From positions 62,001 through 126,000 of the forward strand of contig NZ_JAQMUE010000082.1 in the NCBI RefSeq assembly GCF_028330985.1: 64,000 nt of DNA, read 5' to 3'. A program made the translations under genes and the position numbers. This document shows positions 44,271-53,382 of the stretch, piece after piece (position 1 is the stretch's first letter; every line of letters starts with the position of its first letter). Below the pieces are notes generated by a model. That model was not told the DNA's origin, did not search any database, and saw nothing but the letters and a program-made list of their open reading frames with translations. Source of the DNA: Roseofilum reptotaenium CS-1145 (GTDB taxonomy: Bacteria > Cyanobacteriota > Cyanobacteriia > Cyanobacteriales > Desertifilaceae).

Positions 44271-44386
44271 TTCACTACTCCCTTGATCCAGCCTGAGTCA
44301 TCCTTTGTGCTTTTATAATTTGTCCTCACAGATTGAGTTAGAATTAAACTAACTCAGTAATTTTTTTAGTAAAATGAGTCCAGAAG

Positions 44387-44835
44387 ATGAAAACTTTATC
44401 TGTACGACTTCCAGAAACCGTGTACTGTTCAAGAGCAAACCAGCAGAGCTGCTGAATCAGTTATTTACCGATAGTTGCGTTCCTATGGCAGTAGTCACGG
44501 AAATTATGAGTGCCGAAACTTCAGATTTAGCCAAGCAAAATTTACCAGAAAAAAATTGGCTCAGACCCGTCGATCAAAGTATTGCTCCTATTATCCAAAG
44601 CTGGAATTTAGGTGCGGGAGAATCAACTGTTCTTAGTTTTGCCTTAGAACATCCAGATTACCGTACTGTCATTGACGATCGTGCGGCTCGTCGTTGCGCT
44701 CTTTCTCTGGGAATTTGAACCCTAGGAACAGGATAAATTTTAGTGTTCGCCAAACGACGAGGCTTAATTGATTCAGCCACTCAAGCCATTGAATAGGTAC
44801 GAAAAGTTGGCTTATGGTTATCTAATGATGTATAG
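44387..44835 (+). pseudogene. Collapsed toxin-antitoxin locus (RHH-like antitoxin start, PIN/DUF3368 toxin remnant)
   Basis: An ATG at 44387 opens MKTLSVRLPETV, the start typical of small antitoxins of this class, but the frame is lost within 22 codons. Another frame then carries most of a PIN (DUF3368-like) toxin: LLNQLFTDSCVPMAVVTEIM, NLGAGESTVLSFALEHPDYR, VIDDRAARRCALSLGI. Past its TGA at 44716 the same frame continues with TLGTG, ILVFAKRRGLIDSATQAIE, VRKVGLWLSNDV, interrupted by TAA (44734) and TAG (44794). The toxin's N-terminal DSSPLI-type segment is missing, so a deletion fused antitoxin to toxin. The locus is non-functional. Confidence 0.7.
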
Positions 44836-44924
44836 CGCTTCGCGCTAGGCAATAGGCTCTCTAGCAATAGCTTGTATGGCTTAGGTTCTAAGGCTTCAAG
44901 CTGTACCTCATAGAAGAGAGAAAC
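44834..44924. repeat. Dispersed repeat, copy 2 (inverted relative to 33741)
   Basis: It begins with the palindrome TAGCGCTTCGCGCTA, followed by GGCAATAGGC, AGCAATAGCTTGTAT, GGCTTCAAGCTGTACCTCAT and AGAAGAGAG. This is the reverse complement of 33741-33828 with some divergence. It overlaps the last codon of the decayed toxin frame. Confidence 0.75.
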
Positions 44925-45050
44925 GATGTAGTCAATTTATTGAAAGATAAAGCAGGCAAATAATAGTTAAGTCATTCAAAAATAAGGAAACTATCAGCAC
45001 CATCGTGTGTCATCCATTAAAGAAGGATTGCCAACTCTGGGTAAAGAACC

Positions 45051-46046
45051 ATGATTCAACCAAAAACTTTATTCCTGTCCACCCTAGCAGCGGGATTGAT
45101 ATTCACCCCACCCGCACTGAGTCTACCCGAAGCATCCGTACTGGCTCAGTTTAGTAGCGAAGAACAAACGCGGATTCAAGTCTATAGCCAAGCCAGTCCT
45201 GCGGTAGTGACGATTAAAGCTGGACGAGGTTCAGGTTCTGGGAGTATTGTCCGCTCCGATGGTTTAGTGTTGACCAATGAGCATGTGGTTTCTGACGCGA
45301 GACGGGGAAGAGTGGAGGTGAGAACAGCCCAAGGACAACGATATCAGGGTTATGTCATTGCAGTCGATCGCCGCAACGATCTAGCCTTAGTTTATCTGCA
45401 AACCAACGATACCCTACCCACGATCCCGATCGCCAATCGCCAAGGCGTACAAGTCGGTCAACAAGTTTATGCTATTGGTAGTCCTTTTGGCCTTTCCGGA
45501 ACCATTACCACGGGTATCCTCAGTCGCATCGACCCAGAAAACAGAGACCTACAAACCGATGCAGCGCTTAATCCTGGTAATTCAGGCGGCCCCTTACTCA
45601 ACTCCCGTGGAGAACTCATAGGAGTCAATAAAGCCATTTTAAGTCGAGATGGAACCAATAGCGGTATCGGCTTTGCCACCAATGCCTCAATTGCCCGCGA
45701 GTTTATTGTCGCCAATGGCAATCAACGCGATCCTGGCTTTCCAGATGATAGTGTGGCTCGACGCAATCCCAATTATCCTCCAGATCATGGCAATAGTCGC
45801 GATCGCTTTTCTGACCGTCCTCGTTTAGGCGTTACCGTCGATCAAGACTTAATTGTACTAGAGGTAGAACGGGGTTCTTTAGCCGCAGATATTGGATTTC
45901 GACCCGGCGATCGCCTCTTGGCCATTAATCACCGTCGTTTACGCGGAGTCAATGACCTGATCGGCTTCCTGGAAACCCGTCCCCGCTCGATGTTGCTCAC
46001 CGTGCGACGTAATCGGAGAATTGCCGAAGTCTTGGTTGAGTTTTAG
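45051..46046 (+). CDS. Periplasmic S1C (HtrA/Deg-like) serine protease with PDZ domain
   Basis: This 331-residue exported trypsin-fold protease has a signal peptide at about 1-30 (LSTLAAGLIFTPPALSLPEA). Catalytic triad motifs are VLTNEHVVSD (His), RRNDLALVYL (Asp) and NPGNSGGPLLNSRGEL (Ser). One C-terminal PDZ domain follows (LIVLEVERGSLAADIGFRPG, DRLLAINHRRL). It is shorter than the three cyanobacterial Deg proteins HhoA, HhoB and HtrA (around 400 residues), and the segment before PDZ is basic and proline-rich. It probably degrades damaged envelope proteins. A 90-bp gap with repeat sequence separates it from the DUF58 gene downstream. Confidence 0.9.
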   Translation: MIQPKTLFLSTLAAGLIFTPPALSLPEASVLAQFSSEEQTRIQVYSQASPAVVTIKAGRGSGSGSIVRSDGLVLTNEHVVSDARRGRVEVRTAQGQRYQGYVIAVDRRNDLALVYLQTNDTLPTIPIANRQGVQVGQQVYAIGSPFGLSGTITTGILSRIDPENRDLQTDAALNPGNSGGPLLNSRGELIGVNKAILSRDGTNSGIGFATNASIAREFIVANGNQRDPGFPDDSVARRNPNYPPDHGNSRDRFSDRPRLGVTVDQDLIVLEVERGSLAADIGFRPGDRLLAINHRRLRGVNDLIGFLETRPRSMLLTVRRNRRIAEVLVEF

Positions 46047-46136
46047 AGCGCTAGGCAATAGGCAATAGTCTGTCCCCATCCCCCCATTCCCAAAAGCGCT
46101 ATAAAAGATAAGGGGAAACGATTCAGGAGTAAGAGC

Positions 46137-47270
46137 GTGATACAGGCGATCGCCGATTGGTTAGAGAGAAAATGGGTAAACCCAGCCTATGCTGGATGGT
46201 TGCTGGGTGCTCTGATGGTCTTTTTCTTTGGGGCAGCGACCAATACCATGGTGGGATGGTTATATGTGATGAGTGGTATTATCGCCGCTCTGCTGTTTAT
46301 AGCTGCTATTTTACCCGTGCGATCGCTACGCGGCCTAAAGATCCATCGCCGTCGCATTCGCCCCATCAGCGCTGGCGATCATCTCACCCTTGAACTCGAT
46401 ATCGAAAATTGCACCAACCAACCCAAAACCCTGCTCCAAGTTCAAGACCTACTGCCCTTTGTCCTCAGTCCTCCCCAAACCACAGCGATCGCCCATATCC
46501 CCGCTCACAGCGCCTACAAGTGGATTTACGATCAACCGACCCAAAAAAGAGGAATTTATCGTTGGAGTACCCTACAGCTTAGAACAGCCGCCCCTTTGGG
46601 GTTATTTTGGTGTCGCCGTCGCCGAGAAGCCCCTGCTACGGCGATCGTTTATCCCCAAGTGTTGCCCCTGCGGACTTGTCCCCTGATTGATGACCTAGGA
46701 CAGGACCAAAGCCCCAAATTTAAACGCGACCATCAGGGAGTACAAAATGCCACAGAAGGTCTGACTCGATCCTTACGCCCTTATCGCACTGGAGATCCCT
46801 TAAGGCTAATTCACTGGCGTACCAGTGCCCGCTATGGAGACTTAAGGGTAAGAGAATTGGAAATTATGGCTGGTGGTGACGATGTGGTGATTGCTCTCGA
46901 TACGGAGTTTGCTTGGCATCCAGAAACCTTTGAACAAGCGGTTATTGCTGCGGCTTCTCTCTATTTCCACGCTTCCCGGCGGCAAATGAATGTTAAACTC
47001 TGGACCGCGTATACGGGACTTATTCAAGGTTATCAAGTCGTCTTAGAGAGCCTTGCGGGAACTACCTTTGGCGAACAGGCGCGTAATTTACCCAATTTAC
47101 CCTTAATTGTACTCACTCAAAATAGCGATCGCCTCAAGCAACTCCCTATCGGCAGTCGTTGGGTCTTTTGGCCCCCAGGAGATTGGTCTGGTAGCCTTAA
47201 AGAAGATTTTAAGGGTTTACAAATTGTGGATGATCGCCCCCTAGAGTCCCAATTGCAACAGCCTCTTTGA
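46137..47270 (+). CDS. DUF58 domain membrane protein
   Basis: This 377-residue protein (GTG start with AGGAGT upstream) has two N-terminal membrane helices (about 18-60, WLLGALMVFFFGAATNTMVG). A beta-rich middle follows, then the DUF58 signature SLRPYRTGDPLRLIHWRTSA with RELEIMAGGDDVVIALDTEF, which resembles a von Willebrand A-like fold. DUF58 proteins usually work with MoxR-type AAA ATPases and transglutaminase-like proteins in envelope assembly; no moxR is adjacent here. The C-terminal roughly 60 residues are variable. Confidence 0.88.
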   Translation: MIQAIADWLERKWVNPAYAGWLLGALMVFFFGAATNTMVGWLYVMSGIIAALLFIAAILPVRSLRGLKIHRRRIRPISAGDHLTLELDIENCTNQPKTLLQVQDLLPFVLSPPQTTAIAHIPAHSAYKWIYDQPTQKRGIYRWSTLQLRTAAPLGLFWCRRRREAPATAIVYPQVLPLRTCPLIDDLGQDQSPKFKRDHQGVQNATEGLTRSLRPYRTGDPLRLIHWRTSARYGDLRVRELEIMAGGDDVVIALDTEFAWHPETFEQAVIAAASLYFHASRRQMNVKLWTAYTGLIQGYQVVLESLAGTTFGEQARNLPNLPLIVLTQNSDRLKQLPIGSRWVFWPPGDWSGSLKEDFKGLQIVDDRPLESQLQQPL

Positions 47271-47316
47271 GAGGATGGGGGAATGGAGAACACGGGGATG
47301 CGGAGACGCGGGGAGA

Positions 47317-47346
47317 GCGCTCCCTTCGACTCCGCTCAGGGAGCGC
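47317..47346. terminator. Stem-loop after the DUF58 gene
   Basis: GCGCTCCCT and AGGGAGCGC form a perfect 9-bp stem around a 12-base loop. No T-run follows, so it may act by pausing or as an RNA stabiliser; it may equally be a dispersed repeat. Confidence 0.45.
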
Positions 47347-47389
47347 AGATGGGGGAAGATGGATAATTATTAATTATTAATTAGAAATC

Positions 47390-47959
47390 ATGCTTTCTAA
47401 ACGCTTTGAAGATGCCCTCATCTTGGCACACCAACTACACCAAACCCAAATCCGTAAAGCTTCAGGAGTTCCGTATATTGCCCATCTTCTGGGAGTTGCC
47501 AGCATTGCACTGGAATATGGTGCAACTGAAGATGAGGCAATCGCTGCCCTATTGCATGATGCCATAGAAGACCAAGGAGGAGAAGCCACCCGCGATCGCA
47601 TTCGAGAACAATTTGGAGATAGTGTAACGGCCATAGTCGAAGGATGCACCGACGCTTACACCACCCCCAAACCTCCTTGGAGGGAACGCAAGGAAGCGTA
47701 TCTTGCCCACCTTCCCCAAGCTTCTGCTTCCGTTCGCCTCGTCTGTGCTGCCGATAAACTCTATAATGCTCGCTCCATTGTCAAAGACTATCGCCAAGTG
47801 GGAGAGAGCATCTGGGACAGATTCAAAGGAGGAAAAACCGGAACCCTATGGTACTATCAATCCCTAGTCGAAGCCTTCCAACAAGCAGAAAATACGCCCA
47901 TAGTCCAAGAACTGACGCGAGTTGTGAATGAAATGACGCTGTTAGGTAATAGGGAATAA
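47390..47959 (+). CDS. HD domain phosphohydrolase (SpoT/MESH1-like)
   Basis: This 189-residue protein consists of an HD fold. Motifs are FEDALILAHQLHQTQIRK, GVPYIAHLLGVASIALEYGA (His), AIAALLHDAIEDQGG (the HD plus ED pair) and LVCAADKLYNARSIVKDYR (Asp/Asn). These correspond to the (p)ppGpp hydrolase half of SpoT and the small alarmone hydrolases. It has no synthetase, TGS or ACT domain, so a stand-alone hydrolase role for ppGpp or another nucleotide is plausible. Metal ligands are intact. It is followed by a MITE-like element. Confidence 0.85.
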   Translation: MLSKRFEDALILAHQLHQTQIRKASGVPYIAHLLGVASIALEYGATEDEAIAALLHDAIEDQGGEATRDRIREQFGDSVTAIVEGCTDAYTTPKPPWRERKEAYLAHLPQASASVRLVCAADKLYNARSIVKDYRQVGESIWDRFKGGKTGTLWYYQSLVEAFQQAENTPIVQELTRVVNEMTLLGNRE

Positions 47960-47975
47960 GTAATAGTACCAGTAG

Positions 47976-48104
47976 TGGATTGTTTCACCTAAAATAGGGC
48001 TTTGTTTGGTGTAAGCACGAAGAGTGCTTAAAAGCCTAGCTGGAGAGGGCTAAAGCCCTCACTACCAACAAAATCTAATGCATCAAATTAGATGAAACAA
48101 TCCA
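47976..48104. mobile_element. MITE-like element A, copy 2 (uninterrupted)
   Basis: This 129-bp element has inverted ends TGGATTGTTTCACCTAA and (complement) TGGATTGTTTCATCTAA. The interior holds the hairpin AAGCAC-GAAGA-GTGCTT and AGGGCTAAAGCCCT. It is co-linear with 30000-30269 minus its nested insertion. No ORF and no clear target duplication were found. Confidence 0.82.
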
Positions 48105-48195
48105 GATTGGTGCGTTAGCGAAGCGTAACGCACCAATCTGCTATATATGGAGTCGTTGCGTCAGTCCTAGAGTAATTGGACATTTCCCATTCCCC

Positions 48196-50001
48196 TTAAA
48201 ACGGAGGATCTTCATCATCGTCCATTGATTCTAAATAGGACGATTCGTCCTTAATACTTTCTGGTTTAGGTAAGTCTATTTTTGCTTTTAAGTTCATTAT
48301 TTCTCCATCAAAAAAATCGGCAAACCCTTCGGCTGCTTGTCTGACTTTCTGTTTTTCCCGTTGTTTTTCCTGGTCTAAACTTGGTTGTGGTGGAGGAGTT
48401 GGCGATCGCCTCGCAACTGATTCTTGCACAATCTCTGGTTTTTGAGCTGGAGGTAGTGGATTAAGAGGTATTTTTTTTTCTGTATCATCCAGAAGCTGAA
48501 ATTTCAAACTAAAGGGATGATGGAAGGTTTTCTTAAAGGCTTCTTGTAGTTGGGGTTGAACACCTTTGACTAAATTTTGCGCTCCTTTCCTATTAATGCC
48601 AATCTGGGCGGTTTTATCATTTAAGCTTAATAAGCTGCAATGCTTGGAAATTAAAACTTTGGTTCCTGGTAATTCTAAGTTATCAATGACGGTTTGCCAA
48701 AGCTGTTCTAAGTTGTCAGTCTTCACCGGAGTTACCGGTTCAGTTGGTTGTGTGTCTTGTGCAGGAGAGGGTTGGGGATTTGGTTGTGGTCGAGCAACAG
48801 GTTTTGTCCCTGGAGAAATGGCGGGTTTTGGCGCAGGCAAAATACTGGCAGCAGGAGTATTTACGACAGGTGCAGGACTGGCTTGAACGGGGGGTTGGTT
48901 GGCTGAGAGTAGGCCTAATAAACTAACTTCTAACCAGAGTCGCGGTTGAGTCGTATTTTTCAGTTGAGTTTCGCTCTCTTGAAGATGGGTTTGAGCCGCT
49001 AAAATTTGGGGTAAACTGAAGTGTTGAGATAATTCGATTAAGTGCTTCCAAGTAGAAGCAGTGAGAGCCACTAAATCTTGTCTTTGCGGTGCGGTTTTAG
49101 CAATCAGTAAATCGCGATAAAAGCTAGTTAAGTTATGAAGTAAGGTTAAGGGTTCTCGTCCCCGATCTAAGATATTTTTAGTTAAGTCGAGAATATCAGC
49201 CGGATTGGGTTTGCTAATTGCCTCTAATAACTGTAATAAATCACGCTCTGGTACTGACCCCACTAAGTCCCAAACCTGTTCTGCACCCACTTCGGTTACG
49301 TCATCTGCACCGACTAATAAACTGAGTTGATCGAGTAAGCTTTCGGCATCCCGGAGTCCCCCTTGGGAAATTTGTGCCACTAAAATTATTGCTTCCTCGG
49401 TAATAGCGATCGCCTCTTTGTTCGCGATATCTTTTAAGTGATGCACCATCGACTCCAGGGGAATGCGTCGAAAATCGAACCGTTGACACCGGGAAATAAT
49501 CGTTGGTAATACTCGTTGCGGATCGGTGGTTGCCAGGACAAAAACAACGCGATCGGGCGGCTCTTCCAAGGTTTTCAGCAATGAATTAAATGCCGCTGTA
49601 CTCAGCATATGACACTCATCAATTACATAAACTTTATACCGACATTGAACCGGTGCAAATTGCGATCGCTCAATAATTTCCCGAATATTATCAACCCCCG
49701 TATGACTCGCAGCATCGAGTTCCATCACATCCCAAGAAGAGCCTTTTGTAATAGAGACACAAATCTCGCACTCACCGCAGGGAGTAGCCGTGGGCCCCTG
49801 GGTCTGAATACAATTGAGAGACTTGGCTAAAATCCGCGCACTAGAAGTTTTCCCCGTTCCCCTCGGCCCCGTAAACAGATATGCGGGGGCGATCTTATTC
49901 CGGTTTAACGCATTCGAGAGCGTTTGCGCGATCGCCTCCTGTCCCACCAACTGGGCAAAGGTTTGGGGTCGATATTTATGATGGAGCGGTTCGTAATTCA
50001 C
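48196..50001 (-). CDS. dnaX: DNA polymerase III subunits gamma/tau
   Basis: This 601-residue clamp-loader ATPase has Walker A FTGPRGTGKTSSARILA, zinc cysteines in NCIQTQGPTATPCGECEICV, Walker B VYVIDECHMLS and sensor 1 VFVLATTDPQRVLPTI. A proline-rich segment (about 375-435) and a tau-like C-terminal region follow. The start is a GTG (VNYEPLHHKYRPQTF). Dispersed DnaX inteins are known in some cyanobacteria, but here the P-loop region is continuous, so no intein is present. The gene lies directly downstream of a PIN-type toxin pair on the same strand, 18 bp after the toxin's stop. Confidence 0.96.
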   Translation of the reverse strand: MNYEPLHHKYRPQTFAQLVGQEAIAQTLSNALNRNKIAPAYLFTGPRGTGKTSSARILAKSLNCIQTQGPTATPCGECEICVSITKGSSWDVMELDAASHTGVDNIREIIERSQFAPVQCRYKVYVIDECHMLSTAAFNSLLKTLEEPPDRVVFVLATTDPQRVLPTIISRCQRFDFRRIPLESMVHHLKDIANKEAIAITEEAIILVAQISQGGLRDAESLLDQLSLLVGADDVTEVGAEQVWDLVGSVPERDLLQLLEAISKPNPADILDLTKNILDRGREPLTLLHNLTSFYRDLLIAKTAPQRQDLVALTASTWKHLIELSQHFSLPQILAAQTHLQESETQLKNTTQPRLWLEVSLLGLLSANQPPVQASPAPVVNTPAASILPAPKPAISPGTKPVARPQPNPQPSPAQDTQPTEPVTPVKTDNLEQLWQTVIDNLELPGTKVLISKHCSLLSLNDKTAQIGINRKGAQNLVKGVQPQLQEAFKKTFHHPFSLKFQLLDDTEKKIPLNPLPPAQKPEIVQESVARRSPTPPPQPSLDQEKQREKQKVRQAAEGFADFFDGEIMNLKAKIDLPKPESIKDESSYLESMDDDEDPPF

Positions 50002-50019
50002 GGCAGAAAAAATGGCAGA

Positions 50020-50469
50020 TTAATTGCCCAATACATCTTCAGGAGTAACAATGGTCATTTGAGGCACACGAATAAAATCATTAGGGTTAAACGTTAACAA
50101 ATAGGAAATCTGATAAACATCCATAAACGCCATTAATCTCAGATCGTGCGTTCGTTTACCCTTAACTTTGTACTGGGTTACCCATTGAAACCACTGCTGA
50201 AAAATACGCTCATTTTCTTCAAGCATCCTAAATTGATCCATAAACTGTACGAGGACTTCAGCCGTCAATTCAGGAGTCCATCCTAAACCATTGACCTCTA
50301 CTGGACGAGTGGCCACAACCCAAAACTCAATTAAAACTTGAGCTGTAATCACACATTGATCGCCTTGATTAAAAAGTTTAGCGATCACCCCTGATGCCAA
50401 ACTATGCTGTACGGAAGTGCGATCGGCAACTCGAAGTAAAATATTTGTATCCAGTAAGTACCAAGTCAT
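50020..50469 (-). CDS. PIN domain nuclease (VapC-like toxin)
   Basis: This 149-residue PIN ribonuclease has the first acidic residue in WYLLDTNILLRVADR. A middle acid lies in ITAQVLIEFWVVATRPVEVN (conserved Glu), and the later acids are in HDLRLMAFMDVYQISYLLTF and NPNDFIRVP. The family toxins cleave tRNA or rRNA and are neutralised by a cognate antitoxin. The protein encoded 15 bp upstream on the same strand is the likely antitoxin. All acidic residues of the PIN pocket appear present, so the toxin should be active. The dnaX gene follows closely. Confidence 0.88.
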   Translation of the reverse strand: MTWYLLDTNILLRVADRTSVQHSLASGVIAKLFNQGDQCVITAQVLIEFWVVATRPVEVNGLGWTPELTAEVLVQFMDQFRMLEENERIFQQWFQWVTQYKVKGKRTHDLRLMAFMDVYQISYLLTFNPNDFIRVPQMTIVTPEDVLGN

Positions 50470-50484
50470 AGGAATATTGCCGGG

Positions 50485-50853
50485 TTAATCATACATGCTA
50501 TCTCGATGCAAAGCTTCATCAGGTAACAGGGAACTCTTTTCAGGTAAACCTTGCACAAAAGTTAACCATTTTTCTGTTCTTTCTTCTGGAGTTAATGAAG
50601 TATTAAAGTGATTCAGGCCTTCCATCATCAAATCATAATTAATCTCTTCCACAGAACGCTTGGGGTGACGATTCTGTAATTCTTCGATGAACGCCACAAA
50701 TGAAGACCGCTTGCTTGGAGCAGGATGGGAGAAAACCACAAACACATCCACCTCTTGACCTTCATAACCAGAGGGGACTTGAATTTCCACTTTATCGCCC
50801 GGCAAAACTTTGGTCGAGACCCGAAGCGCAGACTGCATCATAGGAGGATTCAT
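50485..50853 (-). CDS. Putative antitoxin partner of the PIN toxin
   Basis: This 122-residue protein (ATG 50853; alternative ATG codons at 50841 and 50838) has an N-terminal half TKVLPGDKVEIQVPSGYEGQ with EVDVFVVFSHPAP, which looks beta-rich, as in SpoVT/AbrB- or Phd-like start regions. The C-terminal half (KRSVEEINYDLMMEGLNHFN, LPEKSSLLPDEALHRDSMYD) could be the toxin-binding arm. No family is recognised with confidence. Its 15-bp spacing before the PIN toxin gene supports its role as the cognate antitoxin. There is no obvious Shine-Dalgarno sequence. Confidence 0.7.
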   Translation of the reverse strand: MNPPMMQSALRVSTKVLPGDKVEIQVPSGYEGQEVDVFVVFSHPAPSKRSSFVAFIEELQNRHPKRSVEEINYDLMMEGLNHFNTSLTPEERTEKWLTFVQGLPEKSSLLPDEALHRDSMYD

Positions 50854-51027
50854 GGTTGGGTACTAGATATGGGGTCAGCACTACTCTATCGCAATCGTCC
50901 CGCGATCGGCCGGTAGCCCTGAGTTTTGCCATCCTCTTCAAAACCGCGCCCTTTTCAGGGAAGATAAGTAGAGAGGGTTTATACTCTCCTGATGCGATCC
51001 TAATGAACCAATAGACTAAGCAACCTT

Positions 51028-52137
51028 ATGAATTCAGTCCTCGCCCCTGAGCAGAACTCAACCAGTCAAACCCCCTTATCTCCTGTGCAGCAGAGCCGCC
51101 CTGTTTTCCCCTTTACTGCTATTGTGGGACAGGAAGAGATGAAACTCGCCCTACTGCTCAATGTGATTGACCCGAAAATTGGGGGAGTGATGATTATGGG
51201 CGATCGCGGTACAGGTAAATCTACCACTATCCGTGCTTTGGCCGATTTATTACCCGAAATCGAAATCGTCGCTGATGACCCCTTTAATAGTGACCCCCAC
51301 GATCAAGAACTGATGAGTGATGAAGTCAGAGAACGGGCGACCCTCCAAGAAAACCTCCCTATTACTCGCCGCAAAGTAATGATGGTGGATCTACCCCTGG
51401 GAGCAACTGAAGACCGGGTATGTGGAACCATTGATATTGAAAAAGCACTCTCGGAAGGGGTGAAAGCCTTTGAACCGGGACTCCTGGCTAAGGCGAACCG
51501 AGGGATTTTATATGTAGATGAGGTTAACCTTCTTGATGACCATTTAGTCGATGTCTTACTCGACTCTGCCGCCAGTGGCTGGAATACGGTAGAGCGGGAA
51601 GGGATTTCCATTCGCCACCCAGCCCGGTTTGTGCTAGTCGGTTCTGGAAACCCAGAAGAAGGGGAACTCAGACCCCAATTATTAGACCGGTTTGGAATGC
51701 ACGCCGAAATTCGCACGGTTAAAGAGCCGGATCTACGGGTGAAAATTGTCGAAGAGCGCTCTGCATTTGACAGTCATCCCCAGGAGTTTTTACAACGCTC
51801 TCAAACCGAGCAAGAAGCGCTGCAACAAAGATTGGTACAAGCTAGAGAACGCCTATCTTCTGTCAACATTGATTATGAATTGCGGGTGCAAATTTCCCAA
51901 GTCTGTTCAGAATTAGATGTGGATGGTTTACGGGGCGATATTGTCACCAACCGCGCAGCTAAAGCGTTGGCAGCATTTGAAGGACGCACAGAGGTTACTC
52001 TAGAGGATATTCAACAAGTGGTTACCCTCTGCTTGCGCCACCGTCTGCGGAAAGACCCCCTAGAATCGATTGATTCTGGCTATAAGGTGCAAAAGGTCTT
52101 TTGCCGGGTGTTTGGTTTAGCTGAACCGGAAGCATAA
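51028..52137 (+). CDS. chlI: Magnesium chelatase ATPase subunit I
   Basis: This 369-residue AAA+ ATPase of chlorophyll synthesis forms a hexamer that drives ChlH/ChlD to insert magnesium into protoporphyrin IX. It has [20 protein letters not shown] at the start, Walker [18 protein letters not shown], Walker [16 protein letters not shown], sensor [20 protein letters not shown], and arginine finger downstream. The C-terminal helical domain [17 protein letters not shown] is normal. Length agrees with cyanobacterial ChlI. It appears monocistronic, with a palindromic repeat 6 bp after the stop codon. Confidence 0.98.
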   Translation: MNSVLAPEQNSTSQTPLSPVQQSRPVFPFTAIVGQEEMKLALLLNVIDPKIGGVMIMGDRGTGKSTTIRALADLLPEIEIVADDPFNSDPHDQELMSDEVRERATLQENLPITRRKVMMVDLPLGATEDRVCGTIDIEKALSEGVKAFEPGLLAKANRGILYVDEVNLLDDHLVDVLLDSAASGWNTVEREGISIRHPARFVLVGSGNPEEGELRPQLLDRFGMHAEIRTVKEPDLRVKIVEERSAFDSHPQEFLQRSQTEQEALQQRLVQARERLSSVNIDYELRVQISQVCSELDVDGLRGDIVTNRAAKALAAFEGRTEVTLEDIQQVVTLCLRHRLRKDPLESIDSGYKVQKVFCRVFGLAEPEA

Positions 52138-52146
52138 AAGGTTGTA

Positions 52147-52168
52147 GGGGCGAACAATTGTTCGCCCC
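52147..52168. terminator. Perfect palindrome between convergent genes
   Basis: GGGGCGAACAA and TTGTTCGCCCC form an 11-bp perfect stem immediately downstream of chlI and before the stop of the opposite gene. Its core GTAGGGGCGAA is shared with the palindrome at 25373. Either a bidirectional terminator or a dispersed repeat, or both. Confidence 0.55.
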
Positions 52169-52181
52169 ATCTCCCCACAGC

Positions 52182-53243
52182 CTATTCTCGGTCTTCAACC
52201 CAACTCGATCTCCAGGCATGTTCGGCTTGGGCGATCGCATATTCTTTTTGTTTGCGCTGATAGTCTTGTCCCTTCGAGTACAAGCGATCTTGTAAATGAC
52301 GCAGTTGCTTGCGGTAGCTTGTTACCTTAGCATCACTAAACTCGATATCCAATAGGCGCAGGTTAATCAGCATGATTTTCAGAGGCAGAGAAAAGGGTAA
52401 AAGGGCGATCGGATCGCGATCGTCATCTTCATCCTCATCGTTATCTTCATCCTCATCTGGATCGTAGTCTCCCTTCTGTAAGCCAATAATTACTGGAGGA
52501 ATTGAGTCTTCATATTGCTTGAGTAAGCGTTCTGGCAATTCAATCTGGCCTTTCAACTCTCCTTTTCTTCTAGGAGTGAGAAAGTTTTCTGCCTCAATCA
52601 CTAGATTTAAAATATTCGGTAAACTGGGAGCGAGGGACTCTTGAGTGCCCATGGCCTGTTTAGCCACTTCTATCAAAGGTTCAGGTATATTTTCGGTAAA
52701 AATATTGGCTTTTCTCAAGAGCTGATTCACTTCATGGGAGAAGTGCTCTAATCGCTTGAAGATCTGTTTTTCTATATTTTGTTGCCATTGAGCTAAGGCT
52801 TCTGGATTCTTGATTAAGGGGTATTCTTCCTCTGATTCCACTACCTTTGAGTCTAAGGAGGGTTCGTTACGCTCTTCTGGGTTCTCATCCTCCTCGTCCT
52901 CCTTGTCCTCCTCATTCTCCTCTTCTGCTTCTTCTGAGGGCAGAGCCAGAGGGGTTTCTAGAGGGCGGCTGACTATTCCCTGAATTTCCGCTTCTGCTTG
53001 TTGGGCTAAACGTTTAACCCTTTCCTGTAACTTCTGTCTTCCGGTTAACGAGAGTTCCAAAAACTCGTGAGGATATCCTTGGGTACAAATCTGATAACTG
53101 GCTACAATTAACTGTTGGCGTACCGCTTGCCCTAAGTATTGGGTATAGTGACCATAGGCTTGATAAAATTCTTCTGCTAAAGAGGCGATCGCACTTTCCA
53201 ACTCCTCGATCTCTCGTTCGATTCGCTGTAGGGGTCTAGCCAT
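52182..53243 (-). CDS. Acidic coiled-coil protein, conserved hypothetical
   Basis: This 353-residue protein has an N-terminal helical half (REIEELESAIASLAEEFYQA, QKLQERVKRLAQQAEAEIQG). A strongly acidic disordered stretch follows at about 110-140 (EEAEEENEEDKEDEEDENPE), then more helices. A second acidic run (DPDEDEDNDEDEDDDRDP) is followed by the C-terminal helix LSDAKVTSYRKQLRHLQDRL. I see no enzyme signature. The two acidic low-complexity runs may be variable spacers. It is encoded convergent to chlI and upstream of tsf; no operon is evident. Confidence 0.75.
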   Translation of the reverse strand: MARPLQRIEREIEELESAIASLAEEFYQAYGHYTQYLGQAVRQQLIVASYQICTQGYPHEFLELSLTGRQKLQERVKRLAQQAEAEIQGIVSRPLETPLALPSEEAEEENEEDKEDEEDENPEERNEPSLDSKVVESEEEYPLIKNPEALAQWQQNIEKQIFKRLEHFSHEVNQLLRKANIFTENIPEPLIEVAKQAMGTQESLAPSLPNILNLVIEAENFLTPRRKGELKGQIELPERLLKQYEDSIPPVIIGLQKGDYDPDEDEDNDEDEDDDRDPIALLPFSLPLKIMLINLRLLDIEFSDAKVTSYRKQLRHLQDRLYSKGQDYQRKQKEYAIAQAEHAWRSSWVEDRE

Positions 53244-53382
53244 AATTTTATATTTACTCTAGGATTTTCTATCAATTCCACCTGGAGATAGCAAAGGAGC
53301 GTAAACTCTACGCCCCTTATCTAAGCCAGCAAACTTCCACTAGCTCACGGGGTAGGGAGGCCGTTTGCCCCCCTAGCATCCC

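Noticed and set aside
48196-50001. DnaX intein, as known in some cyanobacteria
   Set aside because: The P-loop region is continuous and no splicing or homing endonuclease motifs are visible.
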